Positions 1 through 9,126 of a DNA stretch of 57,047 nucleotides are shown here, one piece after another (the first letter of the stretch is position 1; each line of letters starts with the position of its first letter). The position numbers were made by a program, and so were the translations under genes. The notes below the pieces were generated by a model, which saw nothing but the letters and a program-made list of their open reading frames with translations, was not told where the DNA came from and searched no databases. Source of the stretch: Lachnospiraceae bacterium. GTDB lineage: Bacteria > Bacillota > Clostridia > Lachnospirales > Lachnospiraceae. Location: NCBI GenBank assembly GCA_024683645.1, contig JAIKYA010000149.1, positions 1 to 57,047 on the forward strand, given 5' to 3'.

Positions 1-816
1 TGCTAACGCATCTAAGAACACATCATCATTCTTATTTTTATAAAATTCGCCCTTGTAATCTGGCGAATTGAATATCTCAAACAATTCTTGGTATCTTTTA
101 CCAAAATCCCAATCTTCTTCCAATGATTCCATTTCAGATAAATATTCTTCATACTTATCAAAGTCAAAAACGGTAAACATTCTTTTATAGATTGCTTCAA
201 TAAGAAGTTTTGTTTTTGTATCATTTGATAAAGACCCATAACCGAATGAATCGGTCTCCTCGTCAAAAGCATCTATCCTTGCAAGTTTCTGCTTTGCAAA
301 CTCATACGCTCTCCATTCAACCTCATCCTTGTGAATATCCCTTTTTTCAGCCTTTTTAGCTTGGCTCTGGACGTATTCAACAACTTCCCTTGACTGAATT
401 ATTAACTTAGCAGTATTTCCATCAACGCAAACAACATTCTTTTTGTTTATGCGTTTAACATAAGCTTTTTTCTTAAGATTAAGATTATCTATGGTATTCC
501 TGATACATTTTTCCAAAGACTCTACCGACATTTCAGATATTGGCAGAAATTCATCAAATCTTTTAATTGCTAAAATTGCACAGTCCTTTGCACTATAGTC
601 TTTCTCTGTTTTATTCAGATATATATTGATATATTCATCCGTTATCAAGCCCTCAGGAACAAAGATTGTGCCATTCTTATGAGAAATCTCATCTTTTGAT
701 TCTTTTTCAACATAGGCATGAAAATTATCTATTATTCCCTCTTTATATTCATCTGACAAAGCCTCTACTCTGAAAAGAAGAGTCGTATCGCTTATGTTAA
801 TATCAATATACTTCAT
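1..816 (-). CDS. Unknown third gene of the type III R-M operon (3' end outside window)
   Basis: An open reading frame of 272 codons runs from ATG at 816 to the left edge of the window without a stop, so the C-terminus is missing. The protein starts MKYIDINISDTTLLF and is charged and largely helical in appearance, with a basic stretch near residues 125-140 and an acidic C-terminal half. I recognise no family or catalytic motif, and no membrane segment or signal peptide is visible. An AGGTGA ribosome binding site precedes the ATG. The stop codon of res lies only 8 bases upstream, so the gene is probably co-transcribed with mod and res. Its base composition is as AT-rich as theirs. It could be an accessory factor of the restriction system, a separate defence protein or simple cargo; the sequence does not decide. 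Confidence 0.75.
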   Translation of the reverse strand, partial: MKYIDINISDTTLLFRVEALSDEYKEGIIDNFHAYVEKESKDEISHKNGTIFVPEGLITDEYINIYLNKTEKDYSAKDCAILAIKRFDEFLPISEMSVESLEKCIRNTIDNLNLKKKAYVKRINKKNVVCVDGNTAKLIIQSREVVEYVQSQAKKAEKRDIHKDEVEWRAYEFAKQKLARIDAFDEETDSFGYGSLSNDTKTKLLIEAIYKRMFTVFDFDKYEEYLSEMESLEEDWDFGKRYQELFEIFNSPDYKGEFYKNKNDDVFLDALA

Positions 817-824
817 ATTGTCAC

Positions 825-3086
825 CTAATCTTTATCTGTAGGTATTATTTCCTCTATAGGCTTCCATACATTGCTATTCATTACATTCTCATCCCATTCG
901 GTATTCGACATGTAAATCTGAGAACCTACCGCACGTACAAATCCCCATTTGATGTTACTGATTCTCTCAGCGTATGCCTTAAGAGCATCGAACTTCTTAC
1001 CGGCATATCCATCAATGTTATTCGACGCTCCATCTGCATTAATTCCGCCTTTAGCTTCTATAATCCAAACGCTTCCATCCTTTGTCTGAATAATATAGTC
1101 TGGATAAAAGTGACTTCTCCTAAATGCTTTTCGATAAACAATACCAAAATATTCATCACCTTTATCACCATTCTTATATACATGCTCTACGGATTGATTA
1201 TTATCTTCGCACCATTTTTCAAAGGCAATCTCAGTATATGTCCTATTCGGTTGGATAAGAATGTTGTTTCCATATCCTTCAAATACATTTGTTCCAAGAA
1301 TATTCGTTGCTGATATTTTTTTATGCTGTCTATAGTACTGATATGCAGGAATACTCCATTCTTTTTCAAGAATATCCGTTTCCTTAACATCGGCAATCTT
1401 GCTCTCGTCGATCTGGCTGAACAACTCAACCAGCTTGTCTCTGTTATTTACAAGAAACGCATTGTATTCCCTAAGTGACATACCTTCTAATAGCTTGTTC
1501 TGTCTCTCAAATTCTTTTTCTTCCTCCGAGAACAATGACATCTGCATATCCATCGGACCGAAAAGAATTCTCAGTGCATTATTCGATATGTTCTCATCAA
1601 TCCCGATAGCTCTCGCAATCTTACGTTTTGCATCTCTGATAATAAATCCATCATCATGATTATTTATCTGATGTTCTCCGCCAAAGATAGAATTAAGCTT
1701 TGTCATATCATGTGTAGTTCTGGCAACACCTTCTATGGCAGATGTTTTAAGCTTAGTGCCGAAAACATATCCCTTGCTGACTTCCATCTCACGCTTATCA
1801 AGCCTACCATCACCATTCACATCACATTCAGTAAGCATCTGGTCACGTACAACCTTAACAACTGCTTCTGGATTCACTGATATTCTGTCATTTCCATCAA
1901 GCAGCTCTCTCGTAAGAGTTATATCAAAAGCACCAAACTTCTTTTTATACTGATAGGTATAAAAGCTGTCGGTAACGCTGGATGTTAAACCTTCTGAAAA
2001 CTCACTATCAAGCGTGTAGAGATAACAGCAATCCAACAAATCATTATCATAATGCTTTCTTTCAGGCATCCTTCGGATTCTTCCAACGGTCTGAATGTTG
2101 AATCTTTCTGTTCCTCCTTCACGGAGCTTAACGAGAATCTTTGCTCGAGGGCAATCCCATCCAGTAGCAATCGCCTGCTTGAAAAGAAGGAATCTATATT
2201 CACCATTTAGCTTCGTTATTTCTTCAGGATTATCAGGATGGTCACCAGAGAACCACGATGCAACAAAGCCAGATGATTCTGGATATCCCATATCTGAAAG
2301 AGCCTGCTTTACTCGGTCTATCCATTCAGGATAACCATTCGGAAATTGAATAACCACAAGAGGATTAACATCTATACCTTGCTTCTCATATTCCGCTTTG
2401 ATTGCTTTTCGCTTCTTATCTGCCATTTCAAGAAGCATTAAATCATCATCCAAATTATTGTTTTCTTGTATAGCCTGTGTAACGCCCTCATTAACAGAAA
2501 TACCCATAGCTATCAATCCAGCGCTAATTACTTCATCGTCAGAAATTGTTTCAACATGATCTGCGACGGTAACAGGTGTCGCAGAAACTCTCAAAACATG
2601 CACGGGATTAATATTAGCGATATATTGATTTGCAGTATCACGGTATTTATGCTCTTCATCAATAAGCATAAAAATATCTATATTCGAATTATGACAAGCA
2701 TATATTTTTGACATGAAGTCTTTATGCTCGCCCTCCTTCAATACCACGTTTGATTTACTATTTATCTTATCCCAGTTAATGAAGAATACCTGCCCTCTGG
2801 GGTCAGACTCACCAATAAATGAATATACATCACCATAAGGTATTCCCGAAGTTAATTCTATAAAGCTGTCCTGCGACTGTTTGTGCAGTCCGCCAGCGCC
2901 AGGACACAGCCAAAGGAAGACTGTATTGGGATTCTCGTCCAAATAATCATCAATAAACTTACAAACCATGACGGTTTTTCCCGAACCCGTAGGAGCATAT
3001 AAAACCATTTCATGATGGTCAGCACATTTACTTAACAGATTTTCTTCATGTTTTGTTTGGAACGTAAAAAGAGTGCCATTAAACAT
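825..3086 (-). CDS. res: Type III restriction enzyme, Res subunit (helicase-endonuclease)
   Basis: A 753-residue Res subunit that would translocate on DNA and cut when bound to the Mod methyltransferase. Helicase motifs are visible in order: Walker A APTGSGKT near residue 31, the DEEH box near 143, SATP near 170, and QTVGRIRRMPE (motif VI) near 330. The C-terminal part has a PD-(D/E)xK nuclease core: PDYI, then IEAKGG, near residues 675-695. An unusual EF-hand-like loop lies at residues 422-433. The start ATG at 3086 shares one base with the stop codon of mod (TAATG), which indicates translational coupling. Length is somewhat shorter than the roughly 900-1000 residues of EcoP1I/EcoP15I Res. 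Composition is AT-rich compared with the genes from 5192 onwards. All key motifs are intact, so activity is likely. Confidence 0.92.
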   Translation of the reverse strand: MFNGTLFTFQTKHEENLLSKCADHHEMVLYAPTGSGKTVMVCKFIDDYLDENPNTVFLWLCPGAGGLHKQSQDSFIELTSGIPYGDVYSFIGESDPRGQVFFINWDKINSKSNVVLKEGEHKDFMSKIYACHNSNIDIFMLIDEEHKYRDTANQYIANINPVHVLRVSATPVTVADHVETISDDEVISAGLIAMGISVNEGVTQAIQENNNLDDDLMLLEMADKKRKAIKAEYEKQGIDVNPLVVIQFPNGYPEWIDRVKQALSDMGYPESSGFVASWFSGDHPDNPEEITKLNGEYRFLLFKQAIATGWDCPRAKILVKLREGGTERFNIQTVGRIRRMPERKHYDNDLLDCCYLYTLDSEFSEGLTSSVTDSFYTYQYKKKFGAFDITLTRELLDGNDRISVNPEAVVKVVRDQMLTECDVNGDGRLDKREMEVSKGYVFGTKLKTSAIEGVARTTHDMTKLNSIFGGEHQINNHDDGFIIRDAKRKIARAIGIDENISNNALRILFGPMDMQMSLFSEEEKEFERQNKLLEGMSLREYNAFLVNNRDKLVELFSQIDESKIADVKETDILEKEWSIPAYQYYRQHKKISATNILGTNVFEGYGNNILIQPNRTYTEIAFEKWCEDNNQSVEHVYKNGDKGDEYFGIVYRKAFRRSHFYPDYIIQTKDGSVWIIEAKGGINADGASNNIDGYAGKKFDALKAYAERISNIKWGFVRAVGSQIYMSNTEWDENVMNSNVWKPIEEIIPTDKD

Positions 3087-4996
3087 TACTCAGCTACCTC
3101 CTTTAATTCTTGCCCAAAGAATTCACGTGGAATATACTTGAATCCTTTTTTCTTTAAAAGTTTTATTTCTTCAGAATTCAAAACGATATTCTGATTCAAC
3201 CAAATATTCTCAGCTTTTTCATACATTTCTGGATTAAGAATGTTCTTCTTTATATCATCTTTATTAAGCAAAAGAACATTTTTATAACCATCTATTTCGA
3301 TAGCATTTTGCAACTCTATCATTTCTTTGATATGAAGACAAAGTGCATTGCTTAATAAATAATCTTCAGGTCTTCTTGGCGTCCAATCACACTTGAAATA
3401 CTTAACATTGCTATTAAATCCATCAGACATAGGAATTGGAGTTCCATTTACAGAAATATAATCTCCAACCAGATTATTCCCGTTTATGTCTTTTCCCTCT
3501 ATAGAACATTTTGTTCGTGGAAATGTAACATACTTCGCTATTCCTTTTTCTTCCCATTCTATATCGCCTTTATTGATATCTCTTTTCTTGAATTCTTTTT
3601 CTTCGGCTTCAGATATCTCATTGTTAGTAACCAATATGAATGACCTTCTTCCTCCATCCTCAGCATTTAAGAGATTTACCGCGTGACCAGTAGTACCTGA
3701 CCCTGCAAAAAAATCAACAATTATTGCATCTTTTTTATCATGCGTAGCATAGTTTATACAATCTCTTACCGCATACAAAGATTTCGGATAAGTAAATCTA
3801 TTCGGTCCTAATATTGCTTTTATTAAGTTTGAACCATACCACTGGGCATCATGTGTTGGTTTATTCCAGTTTGTTGTGGGCGGAATCTCTTTATTTCCGT
3901 AATAAAATGCATTCACGCTTCCGTCTTCGTTATAACTATCAACAAATGCCTTCCCAGACTCTATATCAGAAATAATGCCACTTGTTAAATAACTAATAAC
4001 ATATTTTTGAGGTTTCTGCGGTGTGTATTTTCCTACCCTCAAATAACCCTTTTCCAACCTTCTAAGGAATTCTTCTTTTACACATCCCCACATCATTTCT
4101 ATTCCATTATCTCTTATGGGGAAAACAGCAGTACAGCCTTTAGGTGCAACGACTTCCGAAATATCCATATCTTTCGGTATCGGATCACCAACAGACTGAA
4201 TCAGTTTTGTTGTATCATTAACAAAAACTGGATAAAACTGACGACTAGTTTTATCTCTTGTATTTGACGGTCCTGACCTTCTTAATGTATCCCACGTTAC
4301 CGGCGTGTTCTCTCCTTCCGTCTTTTCCATTGCTATAGAAGCTTTTCCAAGACGAACAAAAAACAAGTATTCATCAGTACGCGAAAACTCATATTTTCTA
4401 CCAGTACCAGCACGATTTATTACACTGCTAATCATTTGAATGCTTGCCTCTGGAAACATCTCCTCCAGCAAACATCCCAAATGAAGATATTCTTTTTCAT
4501 CTATTGTACAGATTAGTATTGAATTATCAGGGTCCAATAATCGCTTAGCTAATCTCAATCTGGTTTTCATCATTGAAAGCCATTTACTATGACGATATAC
4601 ATCATTACTGTCCACATAATCATTATTGTACTTCCAATCCTTAGCCCCCGTGTTATAAGGAGGGTCGATATAGATGCACGACACTTTACCAAAATGTGTT
4701 TTCTCCAGAAGATATAAAGCTTGTAAATTATCACCTTCAATTATGAAACTCCATGGAGCATCATCCGAAGAAATGATTTTACGGCTCTCATCTTCAGTAA
4801 AAACTGGAATATTAGTATTAAGAAGCTCATCAACCGCTTCTGTGTGTTCCTCAAATACCAAACCAAATTTTTTATCTTTGAGATGATTCTCTATTTCGTT
4901 AAATGCCCTCACGGACGCATCATCCGAATGTTCTTTTTTTAATTCCTCAAGAAATGCGAGCATCTGGTCGCGCTTTTGCTTTGTAATATTTGCCAT
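3086..4996 (-). CDS. mod: Type III DNA adenine methyltransferase, Mod subunit
   Basis: Site-specific N6-adenine DNA methyltransferase of about 636 residues, which also provides target recognition for Res. The catalytic motif DPPYNTG (motif IV) comes before the SAM-binding motif DFFAGSGTTG (motif I), the order of the beta-class methyltransferases used by type III systems. The region between them is the probable target recognition domain. I chose the ATG at 4996 (MANITKQKRDQ) because an AGAGGA ribosome binding site lies 8 bases upstream; an in-frame ATG at 5059 has none. The stop overlaps the start of res by one base. A TATAAT-like box at 5019-5024 would place the transcription start just ahead of the ribosome binding site, so mod-res-third gene may form an independent unit. 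Confidence 0.93.
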   Translation of the reverse strand: MANITKQKRDQMLAFLEELKKEHSDDASVRAFNEIENHLKDKKFGLVFEEHTEAVDELLNTNIPVFTEDESRKIISSDDAPWSFIIEGDNLQALYLLEKTHFGKVSCIYIDPPYNTGAKDWKYNNDYVDSNDVYRHSKWLSMMKTRLRLAKRLLDPDNSILICTIDEKEYLHLGCLLEEMFPEASIQMISSVINRAGTGRKYEFSRTDEYLFFVRLGKASIAMEKTEGENTPVTWDTLRRSGPSNTRDKTSRQFYPVFVNDTTKLIQSVGDPIPKDMDISEVVAPKGCTAVFPIRDNGIEMMWGCVKEEFLRRLEKGYLRVGKYTPQKPQKYVISYLTSGIISDIESGKAFVDSYNEDGSVNAFYYGNKEIPPTTNWNKPTHDAQWYGSNLIKAILGPNRFTYPKSLYAVRDCINYATHDKKDAIIVDFFAGSGTTGHAVNLLNAEDGGRRSFILVTNNEISEAEEKEFKKRDINKGDIEWEEKGIAKYVTFPRTKCSIEGKDINGNNLVGDYISVNGTPIPMSDGFNSNVKYFKCDWTPRRPEDYLLSNALCLHIKEMIELQNAIEIDGYKNVLLLNKDDIKKNILNPEMYEKAENIWLNQNIVLNSEEIKLLKKKGFKYIPREFFGQELKEVAE

Positions 4997-5018
4997 AATA
5001 AATCCTCTAAAAGTAGTA

Positions 5019-5024
5019 ATTATA
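5019..5024 (-). promoter_or_regulatory. Possible -10 box of the mod-res operon
   Basis: On the minus strand this reads TATAAT, inside the AT-rich stretch TATATATAAT. It is about 23 bases upstream of the mod ATG at 4996. No good -35 hexamer is seen at 16-18 bases spacing, so the call is weak and rests on the -10 match and position. Confidence 0.4.
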
Positions 5025-5061
5025 TATAGTATTCTATTTGAAATACCTATTTTCATCAATG

Positions 5062-5095
5062 AAAAACGGTTAGAAATTGAATTCTAACCGTTTTA
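5062..5095 (-). terminator. Intrinsic terminator after lysS
   Basis: A near-perfect hairpin (AAAACGGTTAGAA, paired with TTCTAACCGTTTTT, around a short AT loop) lies between the lysS stop at 5192 and mod. Read on the minus strand it ends in a run of T, as expected for the 3' end of the long operon that finishes with lysS. The plus-strand copy also ends in four T, so it may work in both directions. Confidence 0.7.
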
Positions 5096-5125
5096 CTAAG
5101 CTTGTTCTCTTTAAAATGTTTAAAT

Positions 5126-5146
5126 TCGGTCGCAAATCGGTCGCAA
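5126..5146. repeat. Tandem 10-bp direct repeat TCGGTCGCAA
   Basis: Two copies of TCGGTCGCAA at 5126-5135 and 5137-5146 are separated by one base. They lie in the 130-bp spacer between lysS and the AT-rich restriction-modification operon, close to where base composition changes. This could be a recombinase core or arm-site relic or the tail of a decayed gene. No integrase is present in the window to confirm it. Confidence 0.45.
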
Positions 5147-5191
5147 TCCACATTGTCAAAGCTCTAAATTCGTTGATTTTACTAGCTTTTC

Positions 5192-6835
5192 TTAGGTCAA
5201 GGACTTAAGCGTCGGGAAAAGCAGCACATCCCTTATCGCCGGACTATTCGTCAGCAGCATCACTAGTCTGTCAATACCATATCCTATACCACCCGTCGGA
5301 GGCATACCTATTTCAAGAGCATTTAAGAAGTCCTCGTCGGTGTGCTCGGCTTCGTCGTCGCCGGCTGCCGCATTTGCATCCTGGGCTGCGAAGCGCTCGC
5401 GCTGGTCGATCGGGTCATTGAGCTCGGAGTATGCGTTACACATCTCCCAGCCGTTTATGAAGAGCTCGAAACGCTCAACATGTCCGTCGTAGCCGGGTTT
5501 CTTCTTGGTAAGCGGAGATACCTCGATCGGATGATCCATTACGAAAGTAGGCTGCACCATGTGCTCCTCACAGAACTCTTCAAAGAAGAGATTGAGTATA
5601 TCACCCTTCTTGTGTCTCTCTTCGTACTCGACTCCCTTTTCCTTTGCCAGCTTCTTGGCTGCAGCATCATCGGGAACCTGTGCGGGATCGTCGAAATCTA
5701 TACCCGTATATTCTTTAACGGCATCTGCCATACGCAGACGTCTGAAAGGCTGACCGAAGTCAAGCTCTATCTCACCGTATTTAAACTTAGTGGTACCGAG
5801 CACGGTCTGAGCCAGATGTCTGAACATCTCCTCGGTCAGATCCATCATTCCGTTGTAATCCGTATATGCCTGATACAGCTCCATCAGCGTGAACTCAGGA
5901 TTGTGTCTGGTATCCACGCCTTCATTTCTGAATACCCTGCCGATCTCGAATACTCTCTCCAGACCGCCTACTATCAGTCTCTTAAGATAAAGCTCAAGCG
6001 AAATGCGCAGCTTCAGATCTTCATCAAGAGCATTGAAATGCGTCATGAAAGGACGTGCCGCAGCACCACCCGCATTGACAACGAGCATGGGGGTTTCCAC
6101 TTCCATGAAATCTTTCGCTGCAAGGAATTTACGTATCTCCCAGATGATCTTTGATCTCTTGACGAAGACATCACGGGATTCCATGTTCATGGTCAGGTCC
6201 ACATATCTCTGGCGGTAACGTGTATCGGTATCGGTCAGACCATGGAACTTCTCGGGAAGTATCTGCAGTGATTTGCAGAGCAGCTTCATCTCGGTTGCAT
6301 GTATGGATATCTCGCCTGTCATGGTACGGAATACATATCCCTTTACACCGTAGATATCACCTATATCGGACTTCTTGAAATCCGCATATGCCTCTTCACC
6401 GAGTGCATCCTTGGAAACATAAACCTGTATGTCGCCCTGACGGTCACGTATATTTGCAAAAGAAGCCTTGCCCATCACGCGCTTGAAAAGCATACGTCCT
6501 GCAACGGAAACATTGATGGCCGCTGCATCGAGCACAGCACGCCTTGCGTTGTATGCTTCCTTCTTTGCGCTGCGGTATGCCGCAACCGCCGCATCATCTG
6601 CTCCCTCGGCAGGCTCGGGCGGAAGCTCCGGCTCCTTATAGTCTTTTAATATCTCTTTCTCATGCGCCTCATATAAGCTGATCACTTCATCGGTATGATG
6701 AGTCTGGTCATATTTGGTTATGAGAAAAGGATCATTCCCTGCTTCCTGCAGGTTTTTCAGTTTTTCTCTGCGTACTTTTAAGAGCTGGTTCAGATCCTGC
6801 TCCGGCTGTACTTTCTTTTCATTCTGTTCTGCCAA
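5192..6835 (-). CDS. lysS: Lysyl-tRNA synthetase, class II
   Basis: Charges tRNA-Lys with lysine. The 547-residue protein has an N-terminal OB-fold anticodon-binding domain and a class II catalytic core: motif 2 FRNEGVDTRHNPEFT and motif 3 GIGYGIDRLVMLL are visible, with the usual C-terminal RDVLLFPT ending. It is about 45-50 residues longer than typical bacterial LysS. The extra length includes a Pro/Ala/Glu-rich segment (about residues 65-105, containing PELPPEPAEGADD) before the OB-fold, and a small acidic loop (DANAAAGDDEAEH) near residue 500. It is the last gene of the operon, 25 bases after greA, and a terminator follows. The dusB-greA-lysS order is common in Clostridia. The 3' end forms the border with a likely acquired element. 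Confidence 0.97.
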   Translation of the reverse strand: MAEQNEKKVQPEQDLNQLLKVRREKLKNLQEAGNDPFLITKYDQTHHTDEVISLYEAHEKEILKDYKEPELPPEPAEGADDAAVAAYRSAKKEAYNARRAVLDAAAINVSVAGRMLFKRVMGKASFANIRDRQGDIQVYVSKDALGEEAYADFKKSDIGDIYGVKGYVFRTMTGEISIHATEMKLLCKSLQILPEKFHGLTDTDTRYRQRYVDLTMNMESRDVFVKRSKIIWEIRKFLAAKDFMEVETPMLVVNAGGAAARPFMTHFNALDEDLKLRISLELYLKRLIVGGLERVFEIGRVFRNEGVDTRHNPEFTLMELYQAYTDYNGMMDLTEEMFRHLAQTVLGTTKFKYGEIELDFGQPFRRLRMADAVKEYTGIDFDDPAQVPDDAAAKKLAKEKGVEYEERHKKGDILNLFFEEFCEEHMVQPTFVMDHPIEVSPLTKKKPGYDGHVERFELFINGWEMCNAYSELNDPIDQRERFAAQDANAAAGDDEAEHTDEDFLNALEIGMPPTGGIGYGIDRLVMLLTNSPAIRDVLLFPTLKSLT

Positions 6836-6860
6836 TTTTCTGTCCTCCGTGGACCTTATA

Positions 6861-7346
6861 TCAATCCATCCAGATGTCGAGTACCTTATACTGAAGTACT
6901 CCTACGGGAGCCTCTATCTCTACTGTCGCACCCTTCTTTGCTCCGATAAGAGCCATGCCGAGAGGTGACTCATTGGAGATGCTGCCCTTTAATACATCAG
7001 CCTCGCTGGCACCCTTGATGGTATAAGTCATCTCTTCCTGAAGCTCCAGATCCAGTACACGGACCGAGCAGCCGAAGCTTACTTTGCTGATCTTGCCGCC
7101 ATTCTGGTCTACATCAACGACTTCCACATCCTTCAGTATGTTCTCCAGTTCCTCGATACGCGCTTCAACATCACGCTGCTCGTCTCTGGCTGCATCATAC
7201 TCAGCGTTCTCGGAAAGGTCGCCCTGCTCCCTTGCTTCTTTTATCTTCTGGGATATCTCTTTTCTTCTTACGCTCTTGAGTTCATGCAGTTCTTCCTCAT
7301 ACTTGCGTAAGCCTTCACGGGTTAAGTAGTTCTTTTTATCAGCCAT
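6861..7346 (-). CDS. greA: Transcription elongation factor GreA
   Basis: Rescues backtracked RNA polymerase by stimulating transcript cleavage. The 161-residue protein has the N-terminal coiled coil with the acidic tip (ENAEYDAARDEQ near residues 40-55) and the C-terminal FKBP-like domain ending near GVLQYKVLDIW. I chose the ATG at 7346 (MADKKNYLTREGLRKYEEEL) because an AAGAAGG ribosome binding site precedes it; an upstream in-frame ATG at 7409 would add 21 residues absent from GreA and would overlap dusB. It sits between dusB and lysS in the same operon. Confidence 0.96.
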   Translation of the reverse strand: MADKKNYLTREGLRKYEEELHELKSVRRKEISQKIKEAREQGDLSENAEYDAARDEQRDVEARIEELENILKDVEVVDVDQNGGKISKVSFGCSVRVLDLELQEEMTYTIKGASEADVLKGSISNESPLGMALIGAKKGATVEIEAPVGVLQYKVLDIWMD

Positions 7347-7405
7347 GATAATACCTTCTTTCTTAATTAAATAGCTGTAAAGCTGAACAATTATACCAAA
7401 AATCG

Positions 7406-8362
7406 TCAAAAGCTGTCAAGCATTGCATCGAGTTCGTCAAAGCCGGTGAGAGCGCAGGCCTGTCTCCTTAAAGCTGCTGCCCCGGGAAAACCTTCCATAT
7501 ACCAGCATATGTGCTTCCGCATCTCTCTTATCCCCGTAAACTCGCCTTTATACTTAAGTACCAGCTCCGCATGCCTTCTGATCATGCTCTTTATCTCTTC
7601 CTTATCCGGGGGCGCCGCTTCCTTTCCGGTCTCCAGGTAAGTCTTTATCTGTGAAAAGATCCAGGGATTGCCCTGTGCAGCCCTGCCGACCATTATGCCG
7701 TCACAGCCGGTCTCCTCAAACATACGCGCTGCTGCGGGACCGGAATCCACATCGCCGTTTCCTATCACCGGTATATTCACAGCTTCCTTTACCTGCCTTA
7801 TTATATCCCGGTCAACACTGCCGCTGTAATACTGCTCTCTGGTCCGCCCGTGCACCGTGATGGCGGCCGCTCCTGCATCCTCCAACCGCATAGCCAGCTC
7901 GACTGCATTGACATGGCCTTCGTCAAAACCTTTACGTATCTTGACCGTAAGAGGCTTCTTTATCGCCCTTGATACAGCGCGCACTATATCCGCGGCGAGC
8001 TTCGGATCCTTCATCAGTGCCGAACCTTCGCCGTTATTTACTATCTTCGGTACCGGACAGCCCATATTTATATCGATGATATCAAAAGGCATTTCTTCAA
8101 GAGATGCGGCTATCTCAGCCATCAGTCCGGGTTCATTCCCGAAAAGCTGCAGACTCACCGGCTTCTCGCCGTCTGTCTCCAGCAGCTCTTTCGTATTTCT
8201 GTTTCTGTAATGTATGGCTTTGGCACTCACCATCTCCATACATAAAAGACCCGCCCCCTGCTCCATACACAGGCGGCGGAACGCTGTGTCCGTGACTCCC
8301 GCCATCGGTGCGAGCATCACCGGATCTTTAATGATCAGATTACCTATCTTCAGTTCTTTCAT
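7406..8362 (-). CDS. dusB: tRNA-dihydrouridine synthase B
   Basis: FMN-dependent enzyme that reduces specific uridines in tRNA to dihydrouridine. The 318-residue protein shows the N-terminal [10 protein letters not shown] flavin-binding start of the TIM barrel, the catalytic cysteine motif [10 protein letters not shown] near residue 99, the TVHGRTREQ motif near 168, and IGNGDV near 198. Its start overlaps the coaX stop by 4 bases and greA follows after 59 bases. The coaX-dusB-greA-lysS order fits a Clostridial housekeeping operon. The DusB assignment is by overall similarity and context; other Dus subtypes share these motifs. Confidence 0.94.
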   Translation of the reverse strand: MKELKIGNLIIKDPVMLAPMAGVTDTAFRRLCMEQGAGLLCMEMVSAKAIHYRNRNTKELLETDGEKPVSLQLFGNEPGLMAEIAASLEEMPFDIIDINMGCPVPKIVNNGEGSALMKDPKLAADIVRAVSRAIKKPLTVKIRKGFDEGHVNAVELAMRLEDAGAAAITVHGRTREQYYSGSVDRDIIRQVKEAVNIPVIGNGDVDSGPAAARMFEETGCDGIMVGRAAQGNPWIFSQIKTYLETGKEAAPPDKEEIKSMIRRHAELVLKYKGEFTGIREMRKHICWYMEGFPGAAALRRQACALTGFDELDAMLDSF

Positions 8363-9126
8363 TGATTCTTTTCGTATATAAGCCTGAGCCCTTCCAGCGT
8401 AAGTGTCCTGTCGTAAATGTCTATCATATCGGTATCCTGGGCGATGATGCTGCCCAGGCCACCCGTTGCCACTACCTGCATCTCCTTAAGCCCTGATTCC
8501 TCGCGGACTTTTTTAATGATGTATTCGGTCTGGCCTATCTGCCCGTACACGAGCCCTGCCTGCATACTTGTAATGGTGTTCTGTGCCAGTATGGAGCCGG
8601 GGTTTTTGATCTCTACCTCGGGAAGCTTGGCTGTATCCTCCCACAGTGCCTTGGCACTTATCTTTATACCGGGAGCCGTTATACCGGCTACGAATTCACC
8701 CTTCGCATTTACGAGATCATAAGTGGTCGCAGTCCCGAAATCCAGCACCAGCACGGGTCCGCCGTATTTTTCATATGCGCCCACGGCATCCACTATACGG
8801 TCCGCACCTATCTCCTTGGGATTCTCGGTCACTATGTGCAGTCCTGTCTTCACACCGGGACCCACTATAAGAGCTCTGCACTGCAGATACCTCTCCACCG
8901 CGCCCATCAGCGAATGCATCACCTTGGGCACCACGCTGGATATTATCACGCCTTCTATATCATCCCTGTTTACTCCGTTATAACCGAGCAGCTCCATTAT
9001 GGACACACCGAATTCATCGGAAGTCCTCGGCGCGTTGGTCATCAGCCTGAAGGTCAGCTTCAGTTCTTCCTTATCATACACTCCGAAAGTGATATTAGTG
9101 TTTCCTACATCAATCGCCAGCAGCAT
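8359..9126 (-). CDS. coaX: Type III pantothenate kinase
   Basis: First step of coenzyme A synthesis: ATP-dependent phosphorylation of pantothenate. The 255-residue protein has the ASKHA-fold motifs of the CoaX family: DVGNTN at residue 6 (phosphate 1), GADRI near 104 (pantothenate site), DFGTATT near 125 (phosphate 2), and a C-terminal ATGGLG. It overlaps dusB by 4 bases downstream and the preceding small gene by 17 bases upstream, consistent with translational coupling. The biotin ligase/regulator gene lies two genes upstream, so two cofactor genes share this operon. Confidence 0.96.
   Translation of the reverse strand: MLLAIDVGNTNITFGVYDKEELKLTFRLMTNAPRTSDEFGVSIMELLGYNGVNRDDIEGVIISSVVPKVMHSLMGAVERYLQCRALIVGPGVKTGLHIVTENPKEIGADRIVDAVGAYEKYGGPVLVLDFGTATTYDLVNAKGEFVAGITAPGIKISAKALWEDTAKLPEVEIKNPGSILAQNTITSMQAGLVYGQIGQTEYIIKKVREESGLKEMQVVATGGLGSIIAQDTDMIDIYDRTLTLEGLRLIYEKNQ

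Noticed and set aside
12-272. 86-codon minus-strand frame near the left edge
   Set aside because: The same strand carries a 272-codon uninterrupted frame in another phase (816 to 1) with a proper start and ribosome binding site; the short frame is its shadow.
5342-6154. 270-codon open frame on the plus strand opposite lysS
   Set aside because: Antisense shadow of a clear class II synthetase; no family resemblance and no start signal.
6836-6860. T-box riboswitch before lysS
   Set aside because: The spacer between greA and lysS is only 25 bases and holds just the ribosome binding site.
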